Assembly: GCA_022818135.1 (NCBI GenBank)
Contig: JAFMSR010000003.1
Span: 32,825,577-32,889,576 of the forward strand
Length of the DNA stretch: 64,000 nt
From: Saxidomus purpurata
Taxonomy: Eukaryota > Mollusca > Bivalvia > Venerida > Veneridae
Direction: 5' to 3'
Position 1 is the first letter of the stretch; every line of letters begins with the position of its first letter. The translations under genes and the position numbers were made by a program. This document shows positions 36,680 through 49,380 of this stretch, in pieces. Below the pieces are notes generated by a model, which saw nothing but the letters and a program-made list of their open reading frames with translations, was not told the DNA's origin and searched no databases.

Positions 36680-38333
36680 AAAGCGACTGTAAAAATTAAT
36701 CTCAATGTGTCTAGGGTTAAAAGGCTAAATGGAACTAATAGAGGCCCGATATAAATGTTAAGTAAACAATGACCATTGAAGTATTTAAAATTATATCAAT
36801 TAAACTCAAAAATTATTTTATTCAGTCGAGTAAACTAAAAGTAATAAAATGTTTAACAAAAGATTGCAATCATATATGAATTGCAGTAAGTTAAAGCAAT
36901 TGTGGATAAGATCAAAATTTCATAAAAGTACTGGTTATTAAAGAATTCAGTCCATTCAGTCTTATCTTTAAACACAACCGTTATTAGTCTATATAGTAAT
37001 GCAGATATTGATACAAGCAGAGTCTTCATGTTCGTGTACATCACATATATATATATGTAGACAGGGAGGTCTGTTGTTAAAATATAACAAAAGGTGTTTG
37101 CTTCTTCCGTCGTCATTGCCGGTGCAGGGTAAGTTAATCTATTTAGTGATATGCCTCTTATAGGTTGTAGAAAAACTTTTCTCTCTATGTTTATCTATCT
37201 ACTTAGAAAACAGCAAAAAACGTCAATTCAAACCATGATATTACGCAAGTATGCCTTTTAGTTTTGTAACAATAATGATAATGACAATAGATAAAATTGA
37301 CAAGTTTGTCATTTATTACCTATCTAAGAATGTGATTTAGAAACACATTCATTACAAAATGTATTAGTCTTAATTACTGAAATATTGGCAAGTGCCTGTA
37401 TGTATAATTGAAAATTGTACGTGTATTATTTTCGCGCTAGGATATTTCCCTGTTGTGTGTTTCTATGACTGTCACTCACATTGGCACTTAGTCTAACTTT
37501 GAGTGCTTTTATCAAACGCTAGTCTCGTACTGTTTGCTTCTGACAGACCTTTCCTTCTTATAAGCTACGGAAGTATACTGGTATACAGTATATAGATATA
37601 TAGTGATTAAAGGCACCTGAAGACGTACAATAATGTCGAAACATGTTGTGCAAAAAACGTTGTAATTTATTTTATTTCTTAGTATATCTTACATTACGCA
37701 TTGCTGATTACAATATGTTACTTCATGTGACAAAAAAAATATTTTATTTTTTTTCATAAATAATACTGTACTGATACAGTGATAAGTATATTGATGTATG
37801 ATACAAGGGCCTCCTGTTTTATCTTAATTCATTACTTGGACATATATATTTCATTGTGGATTAACGAATCAATAAGTGGATAACCCGGCCGCGATATTTA
37901 TGATCCCTTCTAATCTCCAAAACTGAGGATATTCCTGTGTAAACCAATTAATAACCCAAAGCTTTAATTTTTTATAATATCTACAAGATCCGTTTTGTCA
38001 ATCAATACGGGGAATATTAAAAAGTACACTGATTTCGCGCTGAAATTATAGCGTCTCTTCTCTTAGTTTTCTGGCTGTTATTCAAATATTCGCACACAAA
38101 CAGCCTGAATGGACATAACCTCATTAAAACATAGGAGGAAAACATAGTTATGTCCCTTCCATCTTTCTTTACCGTTTGTCTAGAATCAATTTAACAAACT
38201 CTTCTTGGACAGCGCAAACATTTGTTCAAAGGAGCGCTCATTGCAAACTAAATTATCATGATCGGCGTTGGTCGCAGTGCCTAATCCTGAGGAAAGGACC
38301 GACAATTAGACTCCTACATCAATGATTTCAGAA
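36680..38333. other. Intergenic
   Basis: AT-rich with no supported gene. Confidence 0.4.
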
Positions 38334-38367
38334 CATCTAAGGGAACTTTGTCATGTTACTGAAGATG
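38334..38367 (+). pseudogene. Inverted duplicate of a piece of the death-domain gene's exon 1
   Basis: These 34 bases match the complement of 34305-34338 with two changes. They code for 'HLRELCHVTED' where exon 1 has 'HLKELRHVTED'. The similarity fades on both sides, so only a short piece survived. It lies on the opposite strand about 1.8 kb before the gene's ATG. Confidence 0.6.
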
Positions 38368-39991
38368 AAATGACGAACATTAACTTCAGTTTTCAATCCC
38401 GACACGCATATTGTTCCAGTAATAAAACTAGATCTATCATAAATGAGAATAGAAGTGCACAGTCAATATCGTATCAAGCACAAAATAGGCAACAGGTTCC
38501 TTGTGACGGTGGTATACAGTCAGTCTGTTAAAACTACTGATTCTGATGCGTTTTATCATTTTCATTTTTCAGGTTATGGCATCTCATCAGCCTTAAGTTT
38601 ATAGGAAATTCAAAAAGAGAAGCTGCATGCCGTCCAAATCTACATTTATACTGGATAGCAAAAAGAAGGAGCAGCTGGAATTAATTCTTAATCAATGTGA
38701 AAGAACGAATTATGTCTAAAGCTTCAGAAATACAAATAGTTAAATGTACAAAAAATGTGCTATTGACCTTCAAGATAAATGCCAATGTCCAATTCATTAC
38801 CTTTATCATTGACCTCTCTATCAAGTTCAAGGAATAAGCAATTTATGCTGTTTACAGATACGACAGAGATTAACAGAACCCTGATATAGACTTTGTAAGT
38901 CAGTGCACAAGTTATGTCCAAAGATGTAAACGAAATCTTTCCACGAGTTTGAGGTTATTGTAATTAATAAATATCTAAATGTCTACAAGGGCCAATTGAT
39001 GAACTTGTCAAAGAAAGACGACAAAGTTTTCTTGAAGTATTAATTATCAGATGTTGAAAATTGACCCAAGTTTCATGAAAATACGTCATGTTGATCATGT
39101 TTTTTTGTAGATAACGATCTATTATAGTAAGACCGCCATATTAGAATTGTGTGCACCAAAGAGATATGTAACGGTTGTAAGGTATTTCTGACGAACGACT
39201 TTTTATCAGTCTACTTCCATTAGCCCTTTTTGTCATTTTCATGAAATAATCTACTAGTTCCAGGGTATGCCCCTTTGGGTGTGACCTTGTCCTTGATGCG
39301 GTGATGTTTGAACATCAATTCTGCATATCGTGTCAATAACATGAACATATGACCGAAGTTATATGAAATCCTTTCATTCATTTAAGAGGTATGGAGCAGA
39401 TACGAAGTGCAAGTTCAAGACTTTGACCGTTAGTCGTGATCGCGACATCGAAGCAGTGAAGTTGTAACATGAGTTTTGAATGTCGTCATGTCTTGATGAA
39501 GTGATCAACCCTAGTTAATTGAAAATCCTTCCAGACGTTAAGGAGATTACTGTACACGAAATGCAAGGTTCAAACATTTGACCTTTAGTTGGGATCTTGA
39601 CCTGAGCGAGGCGCAGTTGTTGCATGGGTTCTGCTTTGAATCAAAGTTTATGAAAATCCTACAAGAGGTCTATGAGACACCGAGAGGGCATAAAATGTAG
39701 TATACGGACAGACTAATTGACATACGGTGGCCATTCCTATATCCCGCACTGAGGGAAACAAATGATTCTCTGGGTTGGATCACTCGTAAAGCTTGGACAA
39801 GCACAATTAGAGCTATCACTGAAGGTGATTCATAACCCACCAATGCCCCTTGAATCAATAGATCATTACTTTTATTACAGAGGAGGGCATGATCTACGCT
39901 GGTTGACACTAAATAGTACATTTACCATGCGCATGTTTAGAAAGTTTAAATGCATAGCTGAACGTCATTAAAATGTTTTTGGGGGTTTGGT
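38368..39991. other. Intergenic, dispersed repeat text
   Basis: No gene supported. From about 38740 the sequence has repeat flavour ('TTGACCTTCAAG', 'TTTGACCTTTAGT', 'GGTCAAACCTTG' strings). Confidence 0.35.
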
Positions 39992-39999
39992 TTTTTTTT

Positions 40000-40046
<47 letters not shown>

Positions 40047-40260
40047 CAAAGAAAAATGCAGCCTTTATTGCATACACAAGGTTTTTCTACTATTTGACCC
40101 TGTGGCCTAGTTTATGACCCCAGATGAACCATGTTCAAACTCAACCTAGAATTTCATCAATGTAGTCATTCTGACACCAGACAGACGACGGACACCAGGT
40201 GATCACAATATCTCACCTTTGCACCTGGTGCTCAGATGAGCTAATAAACTGACATAAACT
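39992..40260 (-). mobile_element. Retroposed sequence with poly(A) tail (minus strand)
   Basis: A run of about 55 T (39992-40046, one G) is the poly(A) tail of something transcribed on the minus strand. The complement of TTTATT at 40064-40069 gives AATAAA about 18 bases before the tail. Sequence from about 40080 to 40260 resembles the segment at 54985-55060 ('GACCCTGTGGCCTAGTTT', 'ACCCCAGATGA'), so it belongs to a dispersed family. Confidence 0.5.
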
Positions 40261-40579
40261 CCAATGAATCATTATTTCTTTATTAAGACATTATACATAA
40301 TAATCTGGCAACAAATTCATTTTGTCAATAAATAACAATTAGTATACAATATATTTATTGCTGCACATCATTCTTCATCTTAAAATGTTCAACATTGCAC
40401 ATCAAAGAAATTAAATATATACCACTTTCAAAATGGACATACCAACTTATAGTCAAGAATGAAGGTTAAAACACAGTAGATGCTTTAGTTGAGAAGACGT
40501 AAGGAATGAGTTATGCTGAATTGATTCTCTTATAAATGTACAGATATATCTAACACAAAGGGTGGATTTTTCAATTATT

Positions 40580-41200
40580 GACAAGAATAGCAACAAGATG
40601 GCCCTATATCGCTCCCCTTGGTACAAGTCTACTTGCCTTGTGGAAAATCACAAGACAATGTTAAATACCAAATAGGTTTTCCTATATACATCTTTGTAAA
40701 ACAAATGACCCCTCCCCCGGGAAAGACCAATTTTTACCCTGGGGGCATAATTTGAACAATCTTGGTAAAAGTTCACTAGACAATGCTACATGCCAAATAT
40801 CTAAGCCTTAAGCCTAGTGGTATCAGAGAAGAAGATTTTTTAAGTTTTTGCTATATAAGCCTATGCAAAACTAAGTGACCACCCGTGCGAGTCAATTTTG
40901 ACCCTGGGGGCATAATTTGAACAATCTTGGTAGAGGTCCACTAGACAATGCTACATGCCAAATATCTAAGCTCTAGGCCTTGTGGTTTCAGAGAAGAAGA
41001 TTTTTAAAGTTTTTCCTATTTTTCGCCATAGCAACCAGTGTTCTGCATGGAAATGAATTCTTTTAACAATTTTGGTAAAGTTTCATCCAACGAACATCCC
41101 TGCATAGTTTCATCAACATTGGCCTAGTGGTTACAGAGGAGACGTCATTTGAATCGAAATGTTGACGGACGAAGGATGAGGGACAATCACCCTTTAGAAA
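40580..41200 (+). repeat. Dispersed repeat family A, copy 1
   Basis: Starts near 'AAGATGGCCCTATATCGCTC' and contains diverged ~160-bp units, each with 'CAATGCTACATGCCAAATAT', 'TTTCAGAGAAGAAGATTTTT' and 'GGCATAATTTGAACAA'. It ends near 'TGTTGACGGACGAAGGATGA'. Copies 2-4 lie at 44.2, 49.4 and 54.5 kb in the same direction. Confidence 0.7.
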
Positions 41201-41687
41201 AAGATATTTACAGATATTCTTTACACTCAAACAGGATTAAAACTGTTATGCATTTCATATACTTATGCTGTAACTATGACAATGTTGACAGTTTTACAAG
41301 TATAAATCAGCAATTAAATTTTCACTGAATATTCTGACAGAAAGTTTGAACAGAGCTATAACTTTAAATACATGTATATACGACTTGAATCATTACACTT
41401 CTCGCATGGAAGTAAGCAAATTCGCCAACAAGGAATAATCAGAACATCTTTAAACATTACACAGCAATGCTATGGTGGTCAAAAATCACTCACCAGAGTA
41501 CCATGGCTCTATAACCACTGTTTAATGACAACATCTAGGTGACACAGAATTAGGCTAAGTGCACCACAATAAAAAGATGTGAACTAATTGGGAGAAATTT
41601 AGGTGTTTAACAACACGATCACTGGCAATGTTTGACAAACTAGCATGCTTAATTAAATTGAACTAGAACTGTCACAAGAGTGACGAA
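41201..41687. other. Non-coding spacer
   Basis: Nothing recognised. Confidence 0.35.
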
Positions 41688-44096
41688 TTATACCCCCACA
41701 ATACAGCTTTGTCACAGAAGTATGGCAACCATAAGAAAGGAATGGCCACAAGGACATAGAGTTGAGTTATTATACAATAACTTGTGTAAATGTATTGTTT
41801 TAATAGCATACAAAATGTGTAAGGTTAGAAATTATCAATTATTGTTCAATTTAATAGGTTTATTTCAAACATGTTTAAAGACAAAAACAAATAAAAAGCA
41901 ATAGGGGTCATGCCAAATATGAAGACTGTGGGTCAAAGGAATCTTAAGTTATTGGGCGGACAAGCTTTTTGAAGTCCAGGCCCCTGTGACCTTGACCTTT
42001 GACCTGGTGACCTCAAAATCAATAGGGGTCATCTACTAATCATGACTAACCTCCATGCCAAATATGAAGACTGTGGGTCAAAGGAATCTTAAGTTATTGG
42101 GCAGACAAGCTTTTTGAAGTCCAGGCCCCTGTGACCTTGACCTTTGACCTGGTGACCTCAAAATCACTAGGGGTCATCTACTAATCATGACTAACCTCCA
42201 TGCCAAATATGAAGACTGTGGGTCAAAGGTTTCTTAAGTTATTGGGCGGACAAACTTTTTGAAGTCAAAGTCCCTGTGACCTTGACCTTTGGCCCAGTGA
42301 CCTCAAAATCAAAAGGGGTCATCTACTAATCATGACTAACCTCCATGCCAAATATGAAGACTGTGGGTCAAAGGAATCTTAAGTTATTGGGCGGACAAGC
42401 TTTTTGAAGTCAAGGCCCCTGTGACCTTGACCTTTGACCTGGTGACCTCAAAATCAATAGGGGTCATCTACTAATCATGACTAACCTCCATGCCAAATAT
42501 GAAGACTGTGGGTCAAAGGAATCTTAAGTTATTGGGCCGACAAGCTTTTTGAAGTCAAGGCCCCTGTGACCTTGACCTTTGACCTGGTGACCTCAAAATC
42601 AATAGGGGTCATCTACTAATCATGACTAACCTCCATGCCAAATATGAAGACTGTGGGTCAAAGGAATCTTAAGTTATTGGGCGGACAAGCTTTTTGAAGT
42701 CCAGGCCCCTGCGACCTTGACCTTTGACCCGGTGACCTCAAAATCAATAGGGGTCATCTACTAATCATGACTAACCTCCATGTCAAATACGAAGACTGTG
42801 GGTCAAAGGAATCTTAAGTTATTGGGCGGACAAGCTTTTTGAAGTCCAGGCCCCTGCGACCTTGACCTTTGACCCGGTGACCTCAAAATCAATAGGGGTC
42901 ATCTACTAATCATGACTAACCTCCATGTCAAATACGAAGACTGTGGGTCAAAGGTTTCTTAAGTTATTGGAGGGGCGGACAAACTTTTTGAAGTCAAAGT
43001 CCCTGTGACCTTGACCTTTGACCCAGTGACCTCAAAATCAATAGGGGTCATCTACTAATCATGACTAACCTCCATGCCAAATATGAAGACTGTGGGTCAA
43101 AGGAATCTTAAGTTATTGGGCCGACAAGCTTTTTGAAGTCAAGGCCCCTGTGACCTTGACCTTTGACCTGGTGACCTCAAAATCAATAGGGGTCATCTAC
43201 TAATCATGACTAACCTCCATGCCAAATATGAAGACTGTGGGTCAAAGGAATCTTAAGTTATTGGGCCGACAAGCTTTTTGAAGTCAAGGCCCCTGTGACC
43301 TTGACCTTTGACCTGGTGACCTCAAAATCAATAGGGGTCATCTACTAATCATGACTAACCTCCATGCCAAATATGAAGACTGTGGGTCAAAGGAATCTTA
43401 AGTTATTGGGCGGACAAGCTTTTTGAAGTCCAGGCCCCTGTGACCTTGACCTTTGACCCGGTGACCTCAAAATCAATAGGGGTCATCTACTAATCATGAC
43501 TAACCTCCATGTCAAATACGAAGACTGTGGGTCAAAGGAATCTTAAGTTATTGGGCGGACAAGCTTTTTGAAGTCCAGGCCCCTGCGACCTTGACCTTTG
43601 ACCCGGTGACCTCAAAATCAATAGGGGTCATCTACTAATCATGACTAACCTCCATGTCAAATACGAAGACTGTGGGTCAAAGGAATCTTAAGTTATTGGG
43701 CGGACAAGCTTTTTGAAGTCAAGGCCCCTGTGACCTTGACCTTTGACCCGGTGACCTCAAAATCAATAGGGGTCATCTACTAATCATGACTAACCTCCAT
43801 GTCAAATACGAAGACTGTGGGTCAAAGGTTTCTTAAGTTATTGGGCGGACAAACTTTTTGAAGTCAAAGTCCCTGTGACCTTGACCTTTGACCTGGTGAC
43901 CTCAAAATCAATAGGGGTCATCTACTAATCATGACTAACCTCCATGCCAAATTTGGAGAGTGTGGGTCAAAGGAATCTTAAGTTATTGGGGCGGAGGGGA
44001 AAGAAAAAACCGACGGACAGCCGGACGGCCGGACAGCCGGACGGACAAGCTGATTCCAGTATACCCCCCTTACAACTTTGTTGTGCGGGGGTATAA
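41688..44096. mobile_element. 145-bp satellite array within inverted-repeat ends
   Basis: Fourteen complete units and one partial unit start at 41911, 42056, 42201, 42346, 42491, 42636, 42781, 42926, 43075, 43220, 43365, 43510, 43655, 43800 and 43945. The period is exactly 145 except one 149-base unit. They are highly alike, with two subtypes (ATGCCAAATATG and ATGTCAAATACG). Since 145 is not a multiple of three, it is not coding. The flanks carry TTATACCCCCACAA (41688) and, inverted, TTGTGCGGGGGTATAA (44081-44096), and a short hairpin sits at the right end. Bivalve elements with a satellite core and short flanks are known; family assignment is inferred. Confidence 0.8.
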
Positions 44097-44177
44097 CAAT
44101 CTTTAAGAAATGGGACGCAAGAAACATTTTAGCGACATTATTTGAAAACCTATGCTTTATGAGTATAAAACTTTTTA

Positions 44178-45506
44178 GGTTTACCACAAAGACACATAAA
44201 CAAGAGGGCCAAGATGGCCCTATATCGCTCACCTTGGTACAAGTCCACTTGCCTGGTGGAAGATCACTAGATAATGTTATATACCAAATAAGTTTTCCTA
44301 TATACGCCTTTGTAAAACAAATGACCCCCCCCAGGAAAGGTCAATTTTGACCCCAGGGGCATAATTTGAACAAACTTTAAAGAGGTCTACTAGGCAATGC
44401 TACATGCCAAATATCTAAGCTCTAGCCCTTGTGGTTTCAGAGAAGAAGATTTTTAAAGTTTTTACTATATATTCCTATGCAAAACTAAGTGACCCACGGT
44501 GCGGGGTCAATTTTGACCTAGGGGTCATAATTTGAACAATATTGGTAGAGGTCCACTAGCCAATGCTACATGCCAAATATCTAAGCTCTAGGCCTTGTGG
44601 TTTCAGAGAAGAAGATTTTTAAAGTTTTTACTATATAAGCCTATGTAAAACTAAGCGACCAGTGTTCGGTCAATTTTGAACCGGGGTCATAATTTGAACA
44701 ATCTTGGTAGAGGTCCACTAGCCAATGCTACATGCCAAATATCTAAGCTTTAGGCCTTGTGGTTTCAGAGAAGAAGATTTTTTAAGTTTTTCCTATATAT
44801 TGCTATGCAAAACTAAGTGACAATCACGGGGTCAATTTTGACAAGGGGCTCATAATTTGAACACTATTGGTAGTCCACTAGCCAATGCTACATGCCAAAT
44901 ATCTAAGCTCTAGGCCTTGTGGTTTCAGAGAAGAAGATTTTTTACAGTTTTTACTATATATTCCTATGCAAAACTAAGTGACACCGTTGACAGGCAATTT
45001 TGACCAGGGGTCATAATTTGAACAATCTTGGTATAGGTCTTAATAGTACAATGCTACATGGCAAATATCTTAGCTCTAGGCCTTGTGGTTTCAAGAAGAA
45101 GATTATCTTTAAAGATTTTCCTATATATTCCTATGGTGGTCAAAAACTAAGGGCCCACCCAGAGTCAATTTTGACCCTGGGGTCATAATTTGAACAAACT
45201 TGGTTAAGGTCAACTAGACAATGCTACATGCCAAATATCTAAGCTCTAGGCCTTGGTTTCAGAGAAGAAGATTTTTAAAGTTTCCTATTTTTGCCATAGC
45301 AACTAGAGTTCTGCATGGAATGGAATTCTTTGAACAATTTTGGTAAGCTTCATGCAAGGAACATTCCTGCATAGTTTTATCAACATTGGCCTAAGGTTTC
45401 AGAAGGAGATGTCATTTGAATCAAAATGTTGACGGACGATTACTTGACGATCTATGCGTACAATCATCGAGTCATAAAACTCTGGTTTACCACAAAGACA
45501 CATAAA
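44178..45506 (+). repeat. Dispersed repeat family A, copy 2, between 23-bp direct repeats
   Basis: Begins AACAAGAGGGCCAAGATGGC and holds six ~160-170 bp units (CTACATGCCAAATATC near 44400, 44566, 44728, 44888, 45054 and 45224). It ends after 'TGTTGACGGACGATTA'. A perfect 23-base direct repeat, GGTTTACCACAAAGACACAT plus AAA, lies at 44178-44200 and 45484-45506. Confidence 0.7.
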
Positions 45507-48184
45507 AAAGTTATCCCTTCTCTGGTTGTTATATTTTTTACGAACCAGCATGGCTCGGAGGAATTCATAGTCACATAAGAAACATTCCAACATATGACAT
45601 ATGGTTACTGAGAACATAAGTTAGTGGGTTTAATGTTTAGACATAGAGAGGAGTCAGCCCAGTTGTTCAGGGGACTGTTAGTTTATCCCCAGTCTTTGGC
45701 GCCTGTTAGTTAACCAGAAGGGACTTGTGAGATGGATAAATATTTCAATAAAATAAAAATGAAAATATCATTCTGCAGAATTTGAAAAACTGTCTCTAAA
45801 GCGATTACATTTTATTTTTCTACAAGACATTGTGGTCACTACAGTTTCTAACGAGACATTTAGTTTTCAATTTGGCTGACATGACAATCCAGCTTATGCA
45901 TCTCATAACTACATTGTAGATCTGAAGGAATATGACGAGATCAAGCGAGGATGAAATTGATTGGCAAGTGTTCCAGGGGAGGTGTTGTTTGAAGTCAAAT
46001 ACTGATGACACGTAATGAAAGATGACGGATACAACTTGAGCACAAAAACTCGCAATGAGCAGGTGTGCTAAAAACAGACAGTTTGGAGATGAAGTTTTGT
46101 TTATTTTTTTCCCAAAAATTATGCTCTGGTAAAATTTATACAAGTTCTAAAACTCTAGAAAACATAAATTCTCTGTTTTTTTTGTCATACAACTTGAAAT
46201 AATTCTACACATAAATACATACCATTTGATCATACAATTTATAAATGATCTAACAAAAAATACATTCTTTACATATCAGTATTTTCACATAATTGATTTA
46301 CATTCATACAATTTATTAAAGATATAAACAAACCATACATTCTTTACAAAGAATTATGCTCACACAACTGAAACACAATTCTGAATGAAGAACTGGTGTA
46401 CCACATTTTACATCTCACATATAGATGTACAGCAGCTGAATAGTTTGAGACAATAAGTTTGGCGGGTGATAATAACACAATTATAATACGCTATTTCAGA
46501 CTTATATGATTGTATATATTTTTGTTTGTACAGAAGTCAACTCAAACATGGAACAACATGTAAAGTTACCTAAAATGAAAAGTTAAACTTACAAAATGTA
46601 ACTTGAAAGGGACATATCATGTACAAAACTCACCGATAAACAATGAAACCTATTCAGAATAATGTTTTCAATTGTACAGATGACAAGAGCTGTTTCCAAC
46701 AATGTGAGTTTACCTATACCAGGAACAGTAACAGATGGCTGTAAACAAATCTCTTGTATGGTACATAAAACAAAAAAAGAATGCTAGGGAGATGGAAAGC
46801 GAGTTAGCAGATACCAGTCCTGCTTCCTGTTTAATTTTCCCAAGAAGGGCTGGAGAAGAGTAGCCTCACAAATTCCGAGCTGACCATGCCTTAGACAAGC
46901 AGATTGTTGATTGCTTCATGTATTGCTTGCAAAGCAGACTGTCACGTATGGATCACTTCTACTTTGTCAATCCTATTTTGCATAAGTTAATTTTGAATTA
47001 TTTTACTTTGTCCGGTTTTTACCACAACAATCTCCGGTGTAAACATGATCACTATAAATAGTGGTCTAGCCAACCTGTAAATTGAGAGCAGTCAGAGGAA
47101 ATGAACTACCGAGACAACATGTAAACCTAAATACAATTGTGAAGCCATCTAACAGTAACATTGAAATCAATATTTCAGGACAGGTGTTCCCACCTAACAG
47201 TAGCATTGAAACAATAAACATGTGTTTTTGAGATCTCATTATAGCTTAAATAAACAGTTACACAGCGTCCTGGCACCTTCTTAAGTCGAGGAAGGGGCAC
47301 ACAGTCATATAGTTTAGCTGTCCTCAGAAGTTTATACTCATTTATTTAAGCTTGCTTGTGAATAGAGCTTTAAGCTTTAAGTGTTGATATGATGCAAATT
47401 ATGGATGGAAATGAAGCAATGGCTCATGATTACGAAAAGAAAATGAACATAGTTACAAGAAACTGTTCTGGGAACAACAGAAGAAATATAATGCATTGAA
47501 AGACGAGAGACAAATGAAGTGGCACCCTATGCTCATAAAACCACAATTTAGAGTGAAATGATATAAAGTAGTTTATATTTGCCAGTTAACTAGTATTATT
47601 TTCATGAGCTCATAGCAGCAGGACATGGGGGCCATGCCACTTTGCTTTTGTTATTAGTCCTTTCGGACCTTTATGCTTTTCCTTACTATAATTGCTGCCT
47701 CGTTCTGAGAAGAAAACATTAGATAAACTACACAAAAGTTTTTCACGTTTATTTTCTATTTTTCCTGCTACTTTATAGCCTATAATCTAATTACAAAAAC
47801 ATGTTTCAGGATGCCCAAAATTTGTCCTTCTGAAGCAAAGGGCAGGAAACGTAAATAGCATGGACGTCGAGGCAAGACGAGGGACAAGGGCAGTCGGATG
47901 GCCAAAAATTATCACCAGCGCCATAGTGAAAGACAAGGCTATGATGAAAGAAATAAAAAAACCTCATAAACGATGCTGACAATGAAAGCGATGATGACTT
48001 GAGGATACCGGCAAACCAACGGGAAGACGGTACTGGTGTTGAGAGACGTGTAGTCAGTAGTCACATCTGACTCAGGTAGTGATACAGCCCCTAGCTCGGA
48101 CGATTCCTCAGAGGTCTAGCTCTGACATGGAAGATGACTGCACGGGTCCTTTGGAGTAAGTCCAGTACTTTGTATCATATGTTA
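45507..48184. other. Intergenic
   Basis: No gene supported. Two related 44-base strings near 46232 and 46314 ('CATACAATTTATAAA'...'ATACATTCTTTACA') form a small local duplication. Confidence 0.4.
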
Positions 48185-48645
48185 AGAAAGTCAGGCTTTG
48201 TAAGGCTGCTGTATGATTATTCTCATCTTGTTTAAAATGGAACGGGGTACCATCCCAAATCAACTGCCATGTTAAGACGTGTAATTTACAAGGACAATTT
48301 AGAAATTGAAAGTTGGCAGAAAATAATAGGAATAATTCATGATGAAATTAAGATACAAAGTGACATATTATACGATAAACATAGTGGTGAATTGGTTGGT
48401 TTTGTCGACTTGGATCAGATCGGCAATGATATAACAAATATTGAACATTCCGTAAGAAAATGAAGAAAGACAATTACTGGCAAAAAATGTTCTTGTTGTG
48501 ATGGTGCGTGGAATTACCTCAAATGTTAAGTTCCCCTTAGCACATTTTGGTACAGCCGGTGTAACATCGGATTAGCTTTTCCCTATTCTATGAGAAGCTG
48601 TTGAAAATCTCGAGCTGGATTTAGGGATGACGGCATTATTTATAA
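48185..48645 (+). pseudogene. P-element-like transposase, relict
   Basis: Pieces read 'FVRLLYDYSHLV', a stop, then 'WQKIIGIIHDEIKIQSDILY' and 'DKHSGELVGFVDLDQIG'. After a frameshift comes 'VVMVRGITSNVKFPLAHFG' and a further piece ending near 48645. This is the RNase-H-like core of P-element/THAP9-type transposases. At least three stops and one frameshift show it is dead. Upstream sequence to 47820 may be the rest but is not readable. Confidence 0.6.
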
Positions 48646-48703
48646 CTAGATATTATTTTCTTAAGATGGGTAATTTTCCTTTTTTTTTCTAAAAAAACCT
48701 AGC

Positions 48704-49291
48704 ATGGACCCTGATCACCCCGAGTATGTCTCTTCCATATTTGTCTACTGCAAGACAACTGTTAAAGAGAACACAAACAGAATCAAGCTTTTGACAAGTG
48801 ACATGAAGAGGAAGATATCCTTTACCCTCACATCCAACAAGCGGATGAAAGTAAACCTTCCGATGTCCCCAGAATTTATTGCAATGCCACTTTATGAAAC
48901 TGATGAAGAAAATGGCTTCAATACAGCAGTTAGTATAACAGAACACTCAGAGTTTCATCAGGAATTGGACAATCATCTAGCAGACAACTATATGTTGACA
49001 GAGGAAAATTTCACATTACAATGCAAACTACAAGCTGCAACATTATCATATGACCTTGTAAACAACAATGGCGAGAAATGTAAATTTTACACTGGTTTAT
49101 CATGGAGTGTGTTTTTAACTACTTTCTCATTTCTTGTACAGTTTTTAAAACCAAGTCCACTGTCAAGGAAATTCAACTTCAAAAGTCAGTTCTTTATAAC
49201 ACTAGTGAAATTAAGACATGATATTGCTTCCGAGCTCATAGCCAATTTAAATAACATACTGAAAACTACATTACCAGGAACATTCGGTTAA
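48704..49291 (+). pseudogene. THAP/DDE-type (ISL2EU-like) transposase fragment
   Basis: A 195-residue open frame. It starts with 'DPDHPEYVSSIFVY', a linker common after THAP-like fingers, then a Leu-rich coil segment, then 'CKFYTGLSWSVFLTTFSFLV' with 'FFITLVKLRHDIASELIA', the helix-turn-helix region that precedes the DDE_Tnp_4 nuclease. The nuclease itself is missing. The open frame is long for a relict, so an exon of a gene derived from a transposon is possible. Confidence 0.5.
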
Positions 49292-49380
49292 AATGTCCAC
49301 GTCGCACAACAATTATTGACTGCTTTGAAATTTTTATCGACTATGCTAAGAACTTTCACGCAAATTGCCATTCTAACTAT

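Noticed and set aside
41911..44000. CRISPR-like array
   Set aside because: Whole 145-bp units repeat without short repeats and unique spacers, and the host is a eukaryote.
43978..44350. Open frames over the end of the satellite
   Set aside because: They run through repeat DNA on both strands without conserved content.
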